64,000 bases of DNA from JAABRU01 sp041390465 (GCA_041390465.1 JAWKPW010000005.1:1-64000); one strand, 5' to 3'; counted from the first letter of the stretch, positions 36,262-46,303 are shown. Numbers and translations: made by a program. The notes: generated from the letters alone by a model not told the origin.

Positions 36262-39200
36262 CTAGTTCCTTTGGCAAGAATTTCTGATCTGCTCGTCGCA
36301 GCCCATGTCCGGCTTCTTGAAGACCCCAACTGGTTCCGGACGGCTATCCGCCCCTTTTTCCAGCAGAAGCCGCACAAGTTCCGCATTTCCCCTTTGTGCT
36401 GCGACCATCAGAGGCGTGGTTCCGGAGCGTTTTCCGCTGCATTCCACATCCGCACCCTTTTGGAGGAAAAAGCCTGACCATTTCCGTATTCCCGGTTTCA
36501 CGAGCCATAAGAAGCAAAGTCCGGCCTGTTTCCTCATCTGCAGCATTCGGATCGCACCTTCCCCAATCAGAAATTCTGCCATATTTCCATTGCCGGTTCG
36601 TATGACAGATTTCAATATCTGAAAAAGATCTGTCCCGGACGATCTGTTTTTCAGCAGAAATCTGGCTGTTTCTGTCTTACCGCGCAAAACTGCTGCCATG
36701 AGCGAAATGCCGTTTTTGTCTGCCAGATTCATATCCGCTCCCTTTTCCATAGCAGTTTCACGGCTTCTGTCTGCCCGGATTCACAGGCTTTGGCCAGCAC
36801 GGTTTTTCCCGGAACTGCCTTTGGCATCAGGTGAACCCCTTTTTCCAGAAGGATTTTTATGTTTTCTGTCCGTCCGTTTCCTGCCGCAACTCCAGTGCAT
36901 CCGCGCAGAGTCTGGGAAAACGGGTCTTCCTTTTCCAGCAGAAGTTTCAAGGCATTAGCGCGGTTCATCTCCGCAGCTCTTACCAGAGGAGATTATGCCA
37001 GTTGTCCTGTAGTTTTGAAATCAGCGCCATGTTCAGCAGCATCTGAAGCACTTTGGTCTGATTGTTTGTCAAAGCCTCTGTCAAAAACATATCTCCTGCT
37101 GATTGCCGATGCACATTCACAGAGCGCGCCTTTTTCCAGAAGAATTTTCACCGCTTCCTCACTGCCGGTCCGCAGGCCATCATCAGAGCAGTGTTTTCCC
37201 ATTTTGTCTGTTGCTGATATATCCGCTCCTTTTTCCAGCAGTTTTTTTACAATCGCTCCGTTTTGCCAAAGCCGCAACCATGAGAGCAGTCTGTCCGCGT
37301 TCATTTGCCGGATTGGGATCTGCCCTTTTCCAGCAGCAGTTCAACCATATTGGGAAAAGCACCTGAAGAGTCCGCATAAGAGCGGTTTCCCCCGTTTTTG
37401 TCTGTGCACATTCCAGATCAGTTCCTTTTTCAGCAAGATATTTCACTGATTCCCGGCATCCTTTTCTGCTGCAGCTCTGAGCGCAGCTGTGCGAAATGAA
37501 TCCGGGACGGTGCTTTTAAAACAGAATCCTGACAATCTGATCCGAATGGCATTGGGAAACCGCGCGGACAAGTGCGGTCTGCCCGTTTTTGTCTTCTGTA
37601 TGAATATCCGCACCGTTTTTCAGAAGCAGATGAATCAAAGCCGTATTGCCGGTTTCCGCTGCTGCCAGCATCAGAGGACTTTCTCCCATCTCATTGACCG
37701 CATTCACCGCTGCTTTGTGAGCAAGCAGAAGTTCTGCCATTGCCATCTGATTTTTCCCTGCGGCAATCATCAGCGCAGTGTTTCCTTTTGTCCTGAAATT
37801 GACATCCGCGCCATATTTGATCAGAATTTCGGCAACAGACAGATGATTTTTTTTCTGCTGCTGCTGTCAGGAGCGTTGCTCCGGTATCCGGAGAAATGAC
37901 ATTGGGGATCTGTTTTTGCCTCCAGAAAAATCTTCACCATTTCCGCATTGCCTTTTGAAGCTGCGTTCCTGAAATCCCGCTTATGGCTCCTGAAGCCTCG
38001 GGATCTGAAACCGCAGACAACTAGCACCGGACGGTTTCCGGATGATCATACAGAACAGCAAGTGTGAGGAGCTGGCGCTTTTCCTACCAGTTGTGCGGGC
38101 ATTGATATCCGCTCCCCTGTCCAGAAGTTTCCGGATGATTTCCGCATGTCCTTAGGCGGTCAGCATCAGGGCTGTGTTTTTGGGATGTGTGTCTGATGTT
38201 CACATCCGCGCCCCGTGCCAGAAGCAGGTCAGTAATTTCCCCATATCCTTCCTGCTTGGCAGCCATAAAGGCGGTCAATCCGCCGGGGCCGTATTTGGCA
38301 GAGGTTCTTTTCCCGGTTTCTGTTTCTGCCCAGAACCCGCTGCCGTATGGCGGAGAGGAGTTTAATCAGACTGAGGGGAACAGGAACAACTGCCCCCTAT
38401 TGACCGGTTCCATATCTTCCGAGCATAACAGGTTCAGAAGGCCAGGAAGAACAGGTTCGCTGTGACCAATTTTTAACTGTGGAGATGCAGGCTGTTTGGG
38501 TGGCAAAGGATCGGAACAGCTTCTGCCCGCGTGCATATACCGGAGGGCGCAGTCTCTTCAGAGGCTTTTCAAAGGCAAAGGAACCGGTTCAGTCTTACCG
38601 ATTTTTACCTGTAGGTACAGTCTTTTCACGCTGTTTCGGTGACAAAGGAACAGGGACAGGTTTACGGCCCCGCGCGCCTGTATTGGCACAGGCGTAACTG
38701 AAGCGATTCCGGCACGGGGATCTTTAGATGAAATCATCGGAATTACAAAAGGTTTGCCGGGTTCAGAAGACACCACTGCCCGGTTTCCGTACCGCATTCA
38801 TATCCGCGCCTTTGTCCAGAAGCATAGCCCGGACAGTGGCTATATGACCTTTGGCACAGGCCGCTGTCAGAGCAGTCCGGCCTTCCATTGCCGGAATATG
38901 GTTGACATCTGCTCCGTGAGAAATAAGCACCATCACCAATTTCCCAATGATCTTCGGACATAATGAGAATCAACTTGGCCAAACCCGCTTTTATCTTTTA
39001 TGTTCGAAAGGATCTGCCCCTTTTCCAGCAGAACCGGACCATTCCCCATGTATCCCAAAGAAGATGCCGTCATCAGAGCGGTTCTGTATGTGTCTAGATG
39101 CTTTGTTGACATCGCTTCCCTGATCCAGATACTGTTTCACCTCTTCCATGCGGTTGTTCCGGCAGGTAGCCTCAAAATCTTTTCCTGGAATACAGTCTGT

Positions 39201-39262
39201 GCTGAGGCTGGCAATGCACAGAGTGCTGTGCAAAGCATAATAATTACAACTCTATGATTTCA
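36262..39262 (-). pseudogene. Exported ankyrin-repeat protein gene, extensively frameshifted
   Basis: Reads right to left: a Sec-type leader (MLCTALCALPASAQT, about 39185-39230), then a first repeat in another frame (DFEATCRNNRMEEVKQYLDQGSDVN). At least ten ankyrin units follow in changing frames: LLARGADVN near 38200, LLAHKAAVNAVNEMGESPLM near 37690, LLLKNGADIHTEDKNGQTAL near 37570-37640, ILLEKGAL near 37130, LLLEKGADS near 36320. The gene ends with CQRN stop at 36262. More than ten indels separate the pieces. The middle (about 38350-38740) shows no ankyrin pattern and could be a linker or insertion. A whole protein would be roughly 950 residues, exported. It is clearly dead, whatever the cause of individual indels. 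Confidence 0.8.
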
Positions 39263-39824
39263 TAAAATTGCACATCCTTTTCTGTCTGAGTGTTCCCAAA
39301 TTCAGGGAGAGTTCGAGTGCTACATGTGCACTCTTCCCACCTGGTCTCTTAAATCCCAATGCTAACTTCATCGGCGCAAACGCAGATTACTTTGCGTGCT
39401 TTTTCAAATCATCTCCGTGGCGTTTCAACTGCTTCCAGGCTGCCTCATCTGTGTTTTCATGGCAAATCGCCCGCATGTCCTCTGCTGCGATCTGCCAGGC
39501 CTGTTTACCCTCGTTCCCGCTCTGCGTGAGAATACCACCCTGACGCTCTGCGTCGTGTTTTCATCTGCTGATCAGATATACTGTATAAAAGCAATGGAGA
39601 ATTGATCTCAGATTGCTGACAGATACACCGATACAGGAAAGATACAGAAGACAATCAAGCCGCTTTTTCCGCATAATTTGACAACCTGCCCTGAAGAAAT
39701 ATCCCATTTCATAAAGTTTGGCTGCCAGCAGAAAACGGGTTTCAAATCAAATTCATCCTTTGACAATCCGGTATTCAGCAAGTGTCATCATTATATTCAA
39801 GTGTGAATACATACAATTCATTTT
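39263..39824. other. Intergenic region with a common palindromic repeat
   Basis: No gene supported. About 39510-39557 is CTCGTTCCCGCTCTGCGTGAGAAT..CTGACGCTCTGCGTC, a dispersed 'GCTCTGCGT' repeat type found in many genomes. On the minus strand a short open stretch reads AWQIAAEDMRAICHENTD...KKHAK (about 39388-39500), protein-like but without a start. Confidence 0.45.
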
Positions 39825-40700
39825 TCAGTCTTCCTTCTGATACATCGCATCCATCCTTTCATCCTGAAAATCCAGGACAGACAGTAATTTCCGGTTAGGT
39901 TTTTTTGCATATAACCAATAAGACTTTCTTTGTTCTTTGAAAAATTGTTCTTCAAACTTGCTTTCACCTCTTCGTATTCGACTTGATTTGTGTTGAGAAA
40001 CTCCCTGACCCTTTTAATGCTGACCGGTTCGTTATGCTGCTTGCAACGTATATTGCCAGCAAGAGATAAGTAATTAAACCTGCCAGTATCTGAACCATTA
40101 AACCATGCTCATATGCAATCAAGTGATAAACTTTAAGACGTTTCCACGGAATAAAAAAACTTTTCTGCCTCCACGGGCTTATACCAATGCAATCTGTTCT
40201 GCTGTAAGGTCAAGACGGTTGCTATCAATATTTGACACTGCTTCAATTTCGTAATGTCAATCGAGTTCCTTTTGTCATCAGATTTAACCTTCGATTGTCC
40301 CCAGGAGTACAATGGCATCAAGAAAACAAAACTTTCAGGGTCTTCATCACTTTTTTATGATTGTTTTCAACTTGTACCGACACTGATTCGACAGGCGAAA
40401 AAATTATACTTCCTGCCATTGATCGAACTTTTGTGACATGATAGCCTCTGTCCATTACACCGGTTTTTCTCCCGGCGAAAGGATTTGACTGACGAAGGCG
40501 TTCCACCTGCTTTGCCTTCGGTTAAAAACAGTTTCTGAGAGATTGAGCGATTTATCCAGCCCCATCTTGAACTTTTGGCCTTTTAAGCTCATTTCTGTCA
40601 ATCGTGATCATCAGAAGGACGGTATCAATAAGCGAACCGTCAATTTTAACAAGCTCTCTGATTAGAATAATTTTAGGAGACGTATACCGGAAACTTTTGA
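39825..40700 (-). pseudogene. IS4-like transposase remnant
   Basis: Fragments of a DDE transposase in order along the minus strand: ELVKIDGSLIDTVLL (first Asp, about 40610-40665), NRSISQKLFLTEGKAGG (about 40500-40550), GVMDRGYHVTKVRSMAG (second Asp, about 40410-40460), NRLDLTAEQIAL then, in another frame, YKPVEAEKFFYSVET (YREK-like box with the catalytic Glu, about 40135-40230), and a Lys-rich C-terminal piece (EYEEVKASLKNNFSKNKESL, about 39900-39960). Several frameshifts and stops interrupt it. No clear terminal inverted repeats or target duplication were found, and the N-terminal third is missing. It is an old, dead insertion sequence. Confidence 0.68.
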
Positions 40701-41159
40701 ATTTGCAGACGGGAAAATACATAAAGAACTATCAGAGTCTATGATTTGTTACTTCAGACTTGCTCTTTTAATTCCATCTTTTGGAGCAATATGCTCTCTC
40801 TTGCAAAATCATCTTCTTCCAAAAGCACTTGAGTAAATGTTGTGCTGAAATTGTGTTACCAGATGAAAATATACCCCTAATGCTTTGGCTCGTCTTCAAA
40901 GTCATTTGGAAATCTGTTACAGCCGCAAACAGTGGTAGCATCTGCTTGCATTGCTTTTATTGCAGGACTGAAAAATCAAATGATAAGCACTTTGAGGCAA
41001 ATGGGTCAGAAGATTATGTGTGCAACTCCCTTGATATTATTAACAATGCCAAATTTCGACATTGTTCTACTATTTGTCAAGAAAAAATGACTTAACCTGC
41101 AAATATTATTATTTTTTTTAAATTTTATTATGCAATTTCCTTACCGGAAATTGCTGGGT
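40701..41159. other. AT-rich spacer, no gene recognised
   Basis: A plus-strand open frame (40781-41095) exists but shows no family features, ribosome-binding site or typical composition. The stretch may be derived from the decayed insertion sequence next to it. Confidence 0.4.
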
Positions 41160-41554
41160 TCAGACAATATTTTTAAGAAAATGTGAAGAGGTTATGATCT
41201 TTCCATTTTCGCTTGTATTTCCCAAAGAAGAAGATGTTTGTCACCGGAAATGACAATCTCAGTTTCGGCTGCTGCTAACTGGATAAGAGATGTCATCGGG
41301 GATCACAGACAATAACCTCGCCATGCTCTATCCGAACATTTTGGAAATGGCATGTTTTCCTGATAAAACAAAAATCAATCTCCTGTTTCCGGAGATGGAA
41401 TTTGGGGTATGCCAAGGAACACGCAGCAGTTCATCCTTTTATCTCTTTGCATATAAAGGGAATAATCCGCTTTTCTTCCACAAAGAAATAAGTTTTCCCG
41501 GTGTTCCATAGACAGAAGTGCAGATACGACCACATTTGTATCGGCAACAACCTT
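41160..41554 (-). pseudogene. PIN-domain toxin gene, frameshifted
   Basis: VapC-like PIN ribonuclease remnant. The N-terminal strand VVADTNVVVSALLS carries the first catalytic Asp (about 41510-41550). In the next frame YGTPGKLISLWKKSGLFPLYAK and DELLRV follow (second acidic region), then AYPKFHLRKQEIDF, and HGEVIV (about 41290-41320); the end reads ISGDKH-like sequence in a third frame and SSHFLKNIV to the stop at 41160. At least three indels. The expected ATG is also lost: the junction with the antitoxin reads AAATAAAAGG where AAATGAAGG would give an ATGA overlap. Gene order antitoxin-toxin is as in intact AbrB/PIN modules. Confidence 0.7.
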
Positions 41555-41784
41555 TTATTTCTCTGATCTTGCCCATTTTACTGCTTCATCCACGGATTCC
41601 GGTGTCAGTCCCGTTTTTTGATTTTTAGACCTGATTTTTTCAAGGTTAATATCTTTATTTTTCAATGGTTTGAAATAGCACACCATCTTTGGAAATCCAA
41701 GATCAAAATATTCCACTCCTTGAAGCTGTTCCATGATTTTGTAGGAATAGTAATCTTATTTTTTGATGTAACCTTTGCTAACAT
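41555..41784 (-). pseudogene. AbrB/SpoVT-type antitoxin gene, frameshifted
   Basis: ATG 41784 follows a strong AAGGAGG. It starts MLAKVTSKNKITIPTK, the AbrB swapped-hairpin fold, then changes frame within a short A run (ACAAAATCATGG) to IMEQLQGVEYFDLGF and later to the C-terminal toxin-binding part (NLEKIRSKNQKTGLTPESVDEAVKWARSEK), ending at 41555. One missing A explains the first break. It is partner of the PIN toxin remnant directly downstream; both are inactive. Confidence 0.72.
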
Positions 41785-42401
41785 TTTTATCCTCCTTCCA
41801 TTTTACGAATTTGTAAGAGTTTTCCTTTCAAAATCAGTCTGAACCGGGATGGACGGGATTAAAGAATTTTCAGGATGTTCACCCATATCCTGTTCATCCT
41901 TAATCCTGAAAATCCCGGTTCAAGACATAACATTATTATATTCAAATATGCACAGGATGGGGGCGTTCAAAGCCTCCTTATCTGTGCATCATTACTAGCC
42001 GCCGTATGCCCCGATTTCCCCGCCCGTGCTGCTCGCGGTTTTGCAGGGGGAGGAGGAACTCAGGTGGCGGAGGGTGTCGGTGTATTGGGGATTGACAGAA
42101 ATGTTCTGTCAGTTCTTTGTGACCTTTGTGCCCTCTCTGTGTCCTTTGCGGTCAAAGGTTAAGGGAATGCATTGTTTCAATGGCGAATTGGTATTATGCC
42201 AGCAAGTTCCGGATATTTCAGAAATACAGGTTTGAAGAAAAGCAGATTTTCCGGATGCCGTGTGTATGTATCATATTGTTTCCGGATAAAAAACAAAAAA
42301 ATTTTGCCAGATGATCCGGAAAAAAGGCTTTTGCCTGTTCTTTGTCTTGTCATCCGGATGAATTGGGGGTATATTCCTGTATAAGAAATAAGGAAAAAGC
42401 C
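41785..42401. other. Intergenic region with dispersed repeats
   Basis: No gene. At about 42115-42160 lies a 'CTTTGTG.CC.TTTGCGGT' repeat also seen at 52985-53100 and 53735-54310. At 42168-42200 is a partial copy (TTTCAATGGCGAATTGGTATTATGCC) of the 90-bp repeat at 11121 and 46195. About 41855-41925 is an imperfect inverted repeat (GGGATTAAAGAATTTTCAGGAT / ATCCTTAATCCTGAAAATCCC). Confidence 0.5.
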
Positions 42402-42731
42402 ATGATGCAGAATCAGGAATTTACGGAAAACACATTGATAACAGTTGGAATTCCCCAGTAAATATTACGGGATCATTGTCTGTCGGAGGATGCAGCCGCG
42501 GAAAAAATGCTGCATCTGTCTGTTCTGGGTGTGTATAAACATAAACAGCTCAGCAGCGGCAAAGCCGCTGAACTGCCTGGCATCAGAAAGTATGACTTTA
42601 TCCGGATGATGGCGGATGAGGGAATGGATTATTTTGATTATTCCCCAAAGGAACTGGAAGAGGAATTCAAAGCAATTGACCGATGGAAGAAGCAAATGGA
42701 CACTCTTAATGCGAATCAAAAATGGATATGA
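42402..42731 (+). pseudogene. UPF0175-family antitoxin gene with an in-frame stop
   Basis: UPF0175 (DUF UPF0175, often an antitoxin beside DUF3368 PIN toxins). ATG at 42402; the first residues end ITVGIPQ and then TAA (42459-42461) stands where the family has a Glu (VGIPxEIL). The same frame continues without interruption: ILRDHCLSEDAAAEKMLHL, then GVYKHKQLSSGKAAEL (the family helix-turn-helix signature), GIRKYDFIRMMADEGMDYFDYSPKELEEE, ending at 42731. A single GAA or CAA to TAA change explains it. Reinitiation at ATG 42507 would yield a 74-residue protein lacking the N-terminal strand. No toxin gene follows. Confidence 0.78.
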
Positions 42732-42892
42732 CCTGCGTTTAAAAGAAATTCCGCTCAGACCGAACTGTCTGTATCTGAAAAACCGTCCGCAAGGTTCTGC
42801 TGCACTTTTCTGCTATCCTTAAATATGCACTTCATCCGGATGAAACATGCCGGAGTTGATAATTTTTTTGATTTGAAAGGAAAAAAATAATT

Positions 42893-44596
42893 ATGAGATT
42901 AAATCTCAGAAACAGATTTCTTGTTCCCACCATTGTCCTGGTTATTGCGGGAATGAGCATTTTGACAATGGTATCCTATGTGAATTCAATGAAATTTCTG
43001 GAAAAATCCGTTTCTGACCAGCTTGTCAGGATTTCCGAATCATCACAAAATATTACAGAGTTCTGGCTCAGGGAGTTGATGGGGAATCTTGAAACCTGGA
43101 GCCGGTGGAAAAGTTTGGCATGGGCAGTTCAGGATTCCTACATGGCTGAAAAAATCCGCAAACCGGTGAACACTTATCTTGAGGGACTGCATACTGCAAA
43201 CTATGAAGTCATCAGTCTGGCAAATGCCAAAGGAGAAATTGTATGCGCCTCTGATCCTGCGGTTATCGGAACATCCAATCTGTCCGGTGAGAAATATTTT
43301 CAGGAGGCACGCAAAGGCTCCCCTTTTGTATCCGAAGTCAGAAAAAGTGAAGCCGGCGGAAAAGCGGTTTTTGTCATTTCCTTTCCTGTGGGAGAAGGAT
43401 CTGAAACCGGTGTTCTGTCTGCTGTGACAAATCTTGAGCGTTTTGCAGAAGAACAGATTCTTTCCATAAAGACAGGAAATACAGGTTATGCCTGTCTGTA
43501 TCAGGAAGACGGGCTGCTGATTTCCCATCCGAAAAAAGAAAAAATACTGCATGAAAATATAAGATCTTATGATTTCGGACAAAAAATGATGCTTGAAAAA
43601 AAAGGAATTGTCCGCTATGCAGAAAACGGACGGGAGATGATGGCGGCTTTTGACCGGATCGATCCGGTCGGATGGACCGTTGCGGTGACTGCATCTGTTT
43701 CAGAACTGAATGCGCCTCTGAAAAAAATGGGCACTCTCCTGTTTTTTCTGTCTTTGACGGTTGTGCTGGCAGTATCGGTTCTCATTTTTCTGATCGCGGG
43801 AACGGTTACGAAACCCTTTGGCCGGATTGTCCGGGGCGTGGAAGAATCCATGGACAGGGTGACACTTATTTCCGGTCAGATCGAAGCCCTTGGCAGGCAG
43901 GTGGCCGAGGGAACATCGGAACAGGCATCTTCTTTGGAGGAATCTTCCGCATCTTTGGAAGAAACCTCCGCCATGACCCGTCAGAATGCGGAGAATGCTG
44001 AAAAGGCAAGCCGCTTTGTGCAGGAGGATGCGGTTCCCGGTTTCGGGATAATGGCAGAAAGAGTGAAAAGGATGTCCGAGGCCATGAAAGCCACTGTGGA
44101 AGTCGGAGGCAAAACAGCCGCAATTGTTGAAAGTATAAACAAAAATGCCTTTCAGACCAATCTGCTGGCACTGAATGCGGCAGTGGAGGCCGCTCATGCC
44201 GGTGAAACAGGGGCCGGATTTGCGGTGGTCGCGGAGGAAGTCAGAAACCTGGCTCTTCATGCCGCAACTGCGGCCGGTGATGCTGCAAAGCTGATTGCAG
44301 AGACCCAAAACAGGATTGGCGACGCCTGGGAATCCGGGCAGATGGTTGCCGAAATTATGGGCAAAAATACGGAAACCGTTCAGAAGGTGAAATTTCTTGT
44401 TGATGATATCTGTGCAGCTTCCGGAGATCAGGCAAGGGGAATCGGGCACATCAGCATGGCTGTGGCTGAAATGGACAAGGTGGTACAGGAGAATGCAGCC
44501 GGTGCCCAGACCGCTGCAACCTCGTCAGAGGAGATGAATGCGCAGGTGAAACAGGTCAGGCGTCTGATTGGGGAACTGACAGCCTTGATGAACTGA
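42893..44596 (+). CDS. Methyl-accepting chemotaxis protein with Cache-type sensor
   Basis: 567-residue chemoreceptor. TM1 (FLVPTIVLVIAGMSILTMV), a periplasmic dCache-like domain of about 240 residues (phrases NYEVISLANAKGEIVCASDP, SGEKYFQEARKGSPFVSEV, TGYACLYQEDGLLISHP, WTVAVTASVSELN match Cache/PAS-like sensors), TM2 (LLFFLSLTVVLAVSVLIFLIAG), a HAMP-like linker (TVTKPFGRIVRGVEE) and the signalling hairpin. The tip reads NAFQTNLLALNAAVEAAHAG: His replaces the common Arg of EAARAG, and INKN replaces the usual IDEI. ATG 42893 follows AAAGGA. 98 bases downstream is a solitary periplasmic binding protein, suggesting indirect ligand sensing. Confidence 0.92.
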   Translation: MRLNLRNRFLVPTIVLVIAGMSILTMVSYVNSMKFLEKSVSDQLVRISESSQNITEFWLRELMGNLETWSRWKSLAWAVQDSYMAEKIRKPVNTYLEGLHTANYEVISLANAKGEIVCASDPAVIGTSNLSGEKYFQEARKGSPFVSEVRKSEAGGKAVFVISFPVGEGSETGVLSAVTNLERFAEEQILSIKTGNTGYACLYQEDGLLISHPKKEKILHENIRSYDFGQKMMLEKKGIVRYAENGREMMAAFDRIDPVGWTVAVTASVSELNAPLKKMGTLLFFLSLTVVLAVSVLIFLIAGTVTKPFGRIVRGVEESMDRVTLISGQIEALGRQVAEGTSEQASSLEESSASLEETSAMTRQNAENAEKASRFVQEDAVPGFGIMAERVKRMSEAMKATVEVGGKTAAIVESINKNAFQTNLLALNAAVEAAHAGETGAGFAVVAEEVRNLALHAATAAGDAAKLIAETQNRIGDAWESGQMVAEIMGKNTETVQKVKFLVDDICAASGDQARGIGHISMAVAEMDKVVQENAAGAQTAATSSEEMNAQVKQVRRLIGELTALMN

Positions 44597-44694
44597 AAAC
44601 AAAAACGGTTTGGAAATCCGGACAGATGCAACTGTATCCGGATATTGTGTCACTTTGGAATGTTTTTTTCAGATGAACAAAATAAGGAGGGTTT

Positions 44695-45876
44695 ATGAAA
44701 ACAGGGATGAAGGTGTTTGCAGCAGCGGTTCTGTGTGTTTTTCTGTTTCACGTGGCTGTGTTTGCGGCCGACAGGGGGAATTTTTCCACAGCGCCGAAAA
44801 GCAATGAGGGGAAAAAATGGCGGATTGGATATTATGAGGGGGGGGATTATATTGATTATCAGACAAACATCATCGCGATTGCGGACGGCCTGACCGCTTT
44901 GAAATGGATCGAAAAAACACAGATTCCAAAGCAGGAGGGAAGCCAGACAAAAGAACTCTGGAAGTGGCTGGCTGCCAATGTCAAAAGTGACTGCATTGAA
45001 TTTGTCGCAGATGGACATTACAGTGCGAACTGGGACAAGGAACTTCGTGTCCAAATGTCTGAGGAAATCATCAACCGCCTGAACACAAAAAAGGATATTG
45101 ATCTGATCATTGCAGCCGGAACCTGGGCGGGCCAGGATCTTTCCCAGGGGCTTGCTGCGGGCAGATACAAAACCCCGACAATGGTAATCTCCACCTCCGA
45201 CCCCATAGGCGCGAAAATCATCAAAAGCCCGGAAGATTCCGGCAGTGAATATCTTCATGCACGGGTGGCTCCTCTGCGTCATGCACGGCAGATTCAGCTT
45301 TTTCATGAAATTACAGGGTTCAAAACGCTGGGGGTGGCGCATGAAAACAGCGAAACCGGCAGAAGTTACGCGGCAATGGATGTGCTGGAGAAAGCCGCGC
45401 GGGAACGCGGATTTCAGATCATCCCCTGTTATACGCAAAGTGATGTTCCGGATGAAAACATCGCAGCCGACAGCGTGAAGCAGTGTTTTGAGGAATTCGG
45501 GAAAAAAAAGGTGGAGGCCATTTATGTTTCCATACAAAGGGGTGTGAACACCAAAAGCATACCGGATTTGGTGAAAATTGCCAATGCCCATAAAATTCCC
45601 ACCTTTTCCCAGTCCGGTTCCCAGGAGGTCAAATACGGATTTCTCATGAGCCTTGCCCAGGCTGCCGGATTCAGGGCATCGGGAAATTTTTATGCCCAAA
45701 CCATGGCAAAGATATTCAATGGCGCCAAACCCGGCCAGGTGGATCAGGTGCTTGAAGCTCCCCAGAAGATTGCCATCAATGAAAAGACAGCGGAACTGAT
45801 TGCGTTTCAGATGCCCATTGAATTTATTGAAGTGGTGGATGAGGTGTACAGAGAGATAGTCCAGCCTGAAAACTGA
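44695..45876 (+). CDS. PF04392-type periplasmic substrate-binding protein
   Basis: 393-residue exported binding protein of the ABC_sub_bind (PF04392) type. ATG 44695 has AAGGAGG. Signal peptide KVFAAAVLCVFLFHVAVFAA. The two-lobe fold is suggested by WRIGYYEGGDYIDYQ at the start, DIDLIIAAGTWAGQDLS, TPTMVISTSDPIGAKI, LGVAHENSETGRSY, VEAIYVSIQRGVN and IPTFSQSGSQEVKYGFLMSL (typical second-lobe strand). The C-terminal 'AQTMAKIFNGAKPGQV' matches the family. It follows the Cache MCP and no permease or ATPase gene is near, so a chemotaxis or sensing role is more likely than transport. A perfect hairpin at 45959-45992 follows. Confidence 0.85.
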   Translation: MKTGMKVFAAAVLCVFLFHVAVFAADRGNFSTAPKSNEGKKWRIGYYEGGDYIDYQTNIIAIADGLTALKWIEKTQIPKQEGSQTKELWKWLAANVKSDCIEFVADGHYSANWDKELRVQMSEEIINRLNTKKDIDLIIAAGTWAGQDLSQGLAAGRYKTPTMVISTSDPIGAKIIKSPEDSGSEYLHARVAPLRHARQIQLFHEITGFKTLGVAHENSETGRSYAAMDVLEKAARERGFQIIPCYTQSDVPDENIAADSVKQCFEEFGKKKVEAIYVSIQRGVNTKSIPDLVKIANAHKIPTFSQSGSQEVKYGFLMSLAQAAGFRASGNFYAQTMAKIFNGAKPGQVDQVLEAPQKIAINEKTAELIAFQMPIEFIEVVDEVYREIVQPEN

Positions 45877-46303
45877 GCACACGGGGGCGCAGAAGCACGC
45901 TGCTTTGCGCCTGCATCAGAACAGGTTTTCAAGGATTCATTTTGGGCTGTGAAAAGCGGCATCCTGCCGGTTTGAAAAGTCCGGCAGGATGCATCGGTTA
46001 TAATATATACCGCTCCGTAAAACATTTCAGATGTCCTGTTTCCGGAACTTCCGGACTCCGAAATCAACCCGGCATAATTCAAATCAGCCGCGAATGACAC
46101 GAATCTGCACAAACCGCAGTTCGTGTCATTCGTGCAATTCGCGCCTGCACCGTTAAATCTTATGATTAATGGTATATTTTTAAAGGGTTATCCCGATTCG
46201 CCATTGACATGATGCAATAACTGTCACTTTTCTCGCAGTTCTGTCTTTGCAAAAAACCGCTCCGCTTAATTTTTGCACGCCTCCGGATCAGGTGCAAACT
46301 GCA
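45877..46303. repeat. Intergenic region with hairpin and two dispersed repeats
   Basis: Contains a perfect hairpin (GCATCCTGCCGG / CCGGCAGGATGC, 45959-45992, 10-nt loop, no T tract) after the binding-protein gene, the second copy of the ~160-bp repeat (46020-46180) and an inverted copy of the 90-bp repeat (46195-46288). Confidence 0.75.
46195..46288 (-). repeat. ~90-bp dispersed repeat, copy 2 (inverted)
   Basis: Reverse-complement partner of 11121-11212 located just after the diguanylate cyclase stop; the middle is divergent but both ends are conserved. Confidence 0.8.

Noticed and set aside
40781..41095. 104-residue plus-strand open frame in the AT-rich spacer
   Set aside because: No ribosome-binding site, no family, lies between decayed minus-strand genes.
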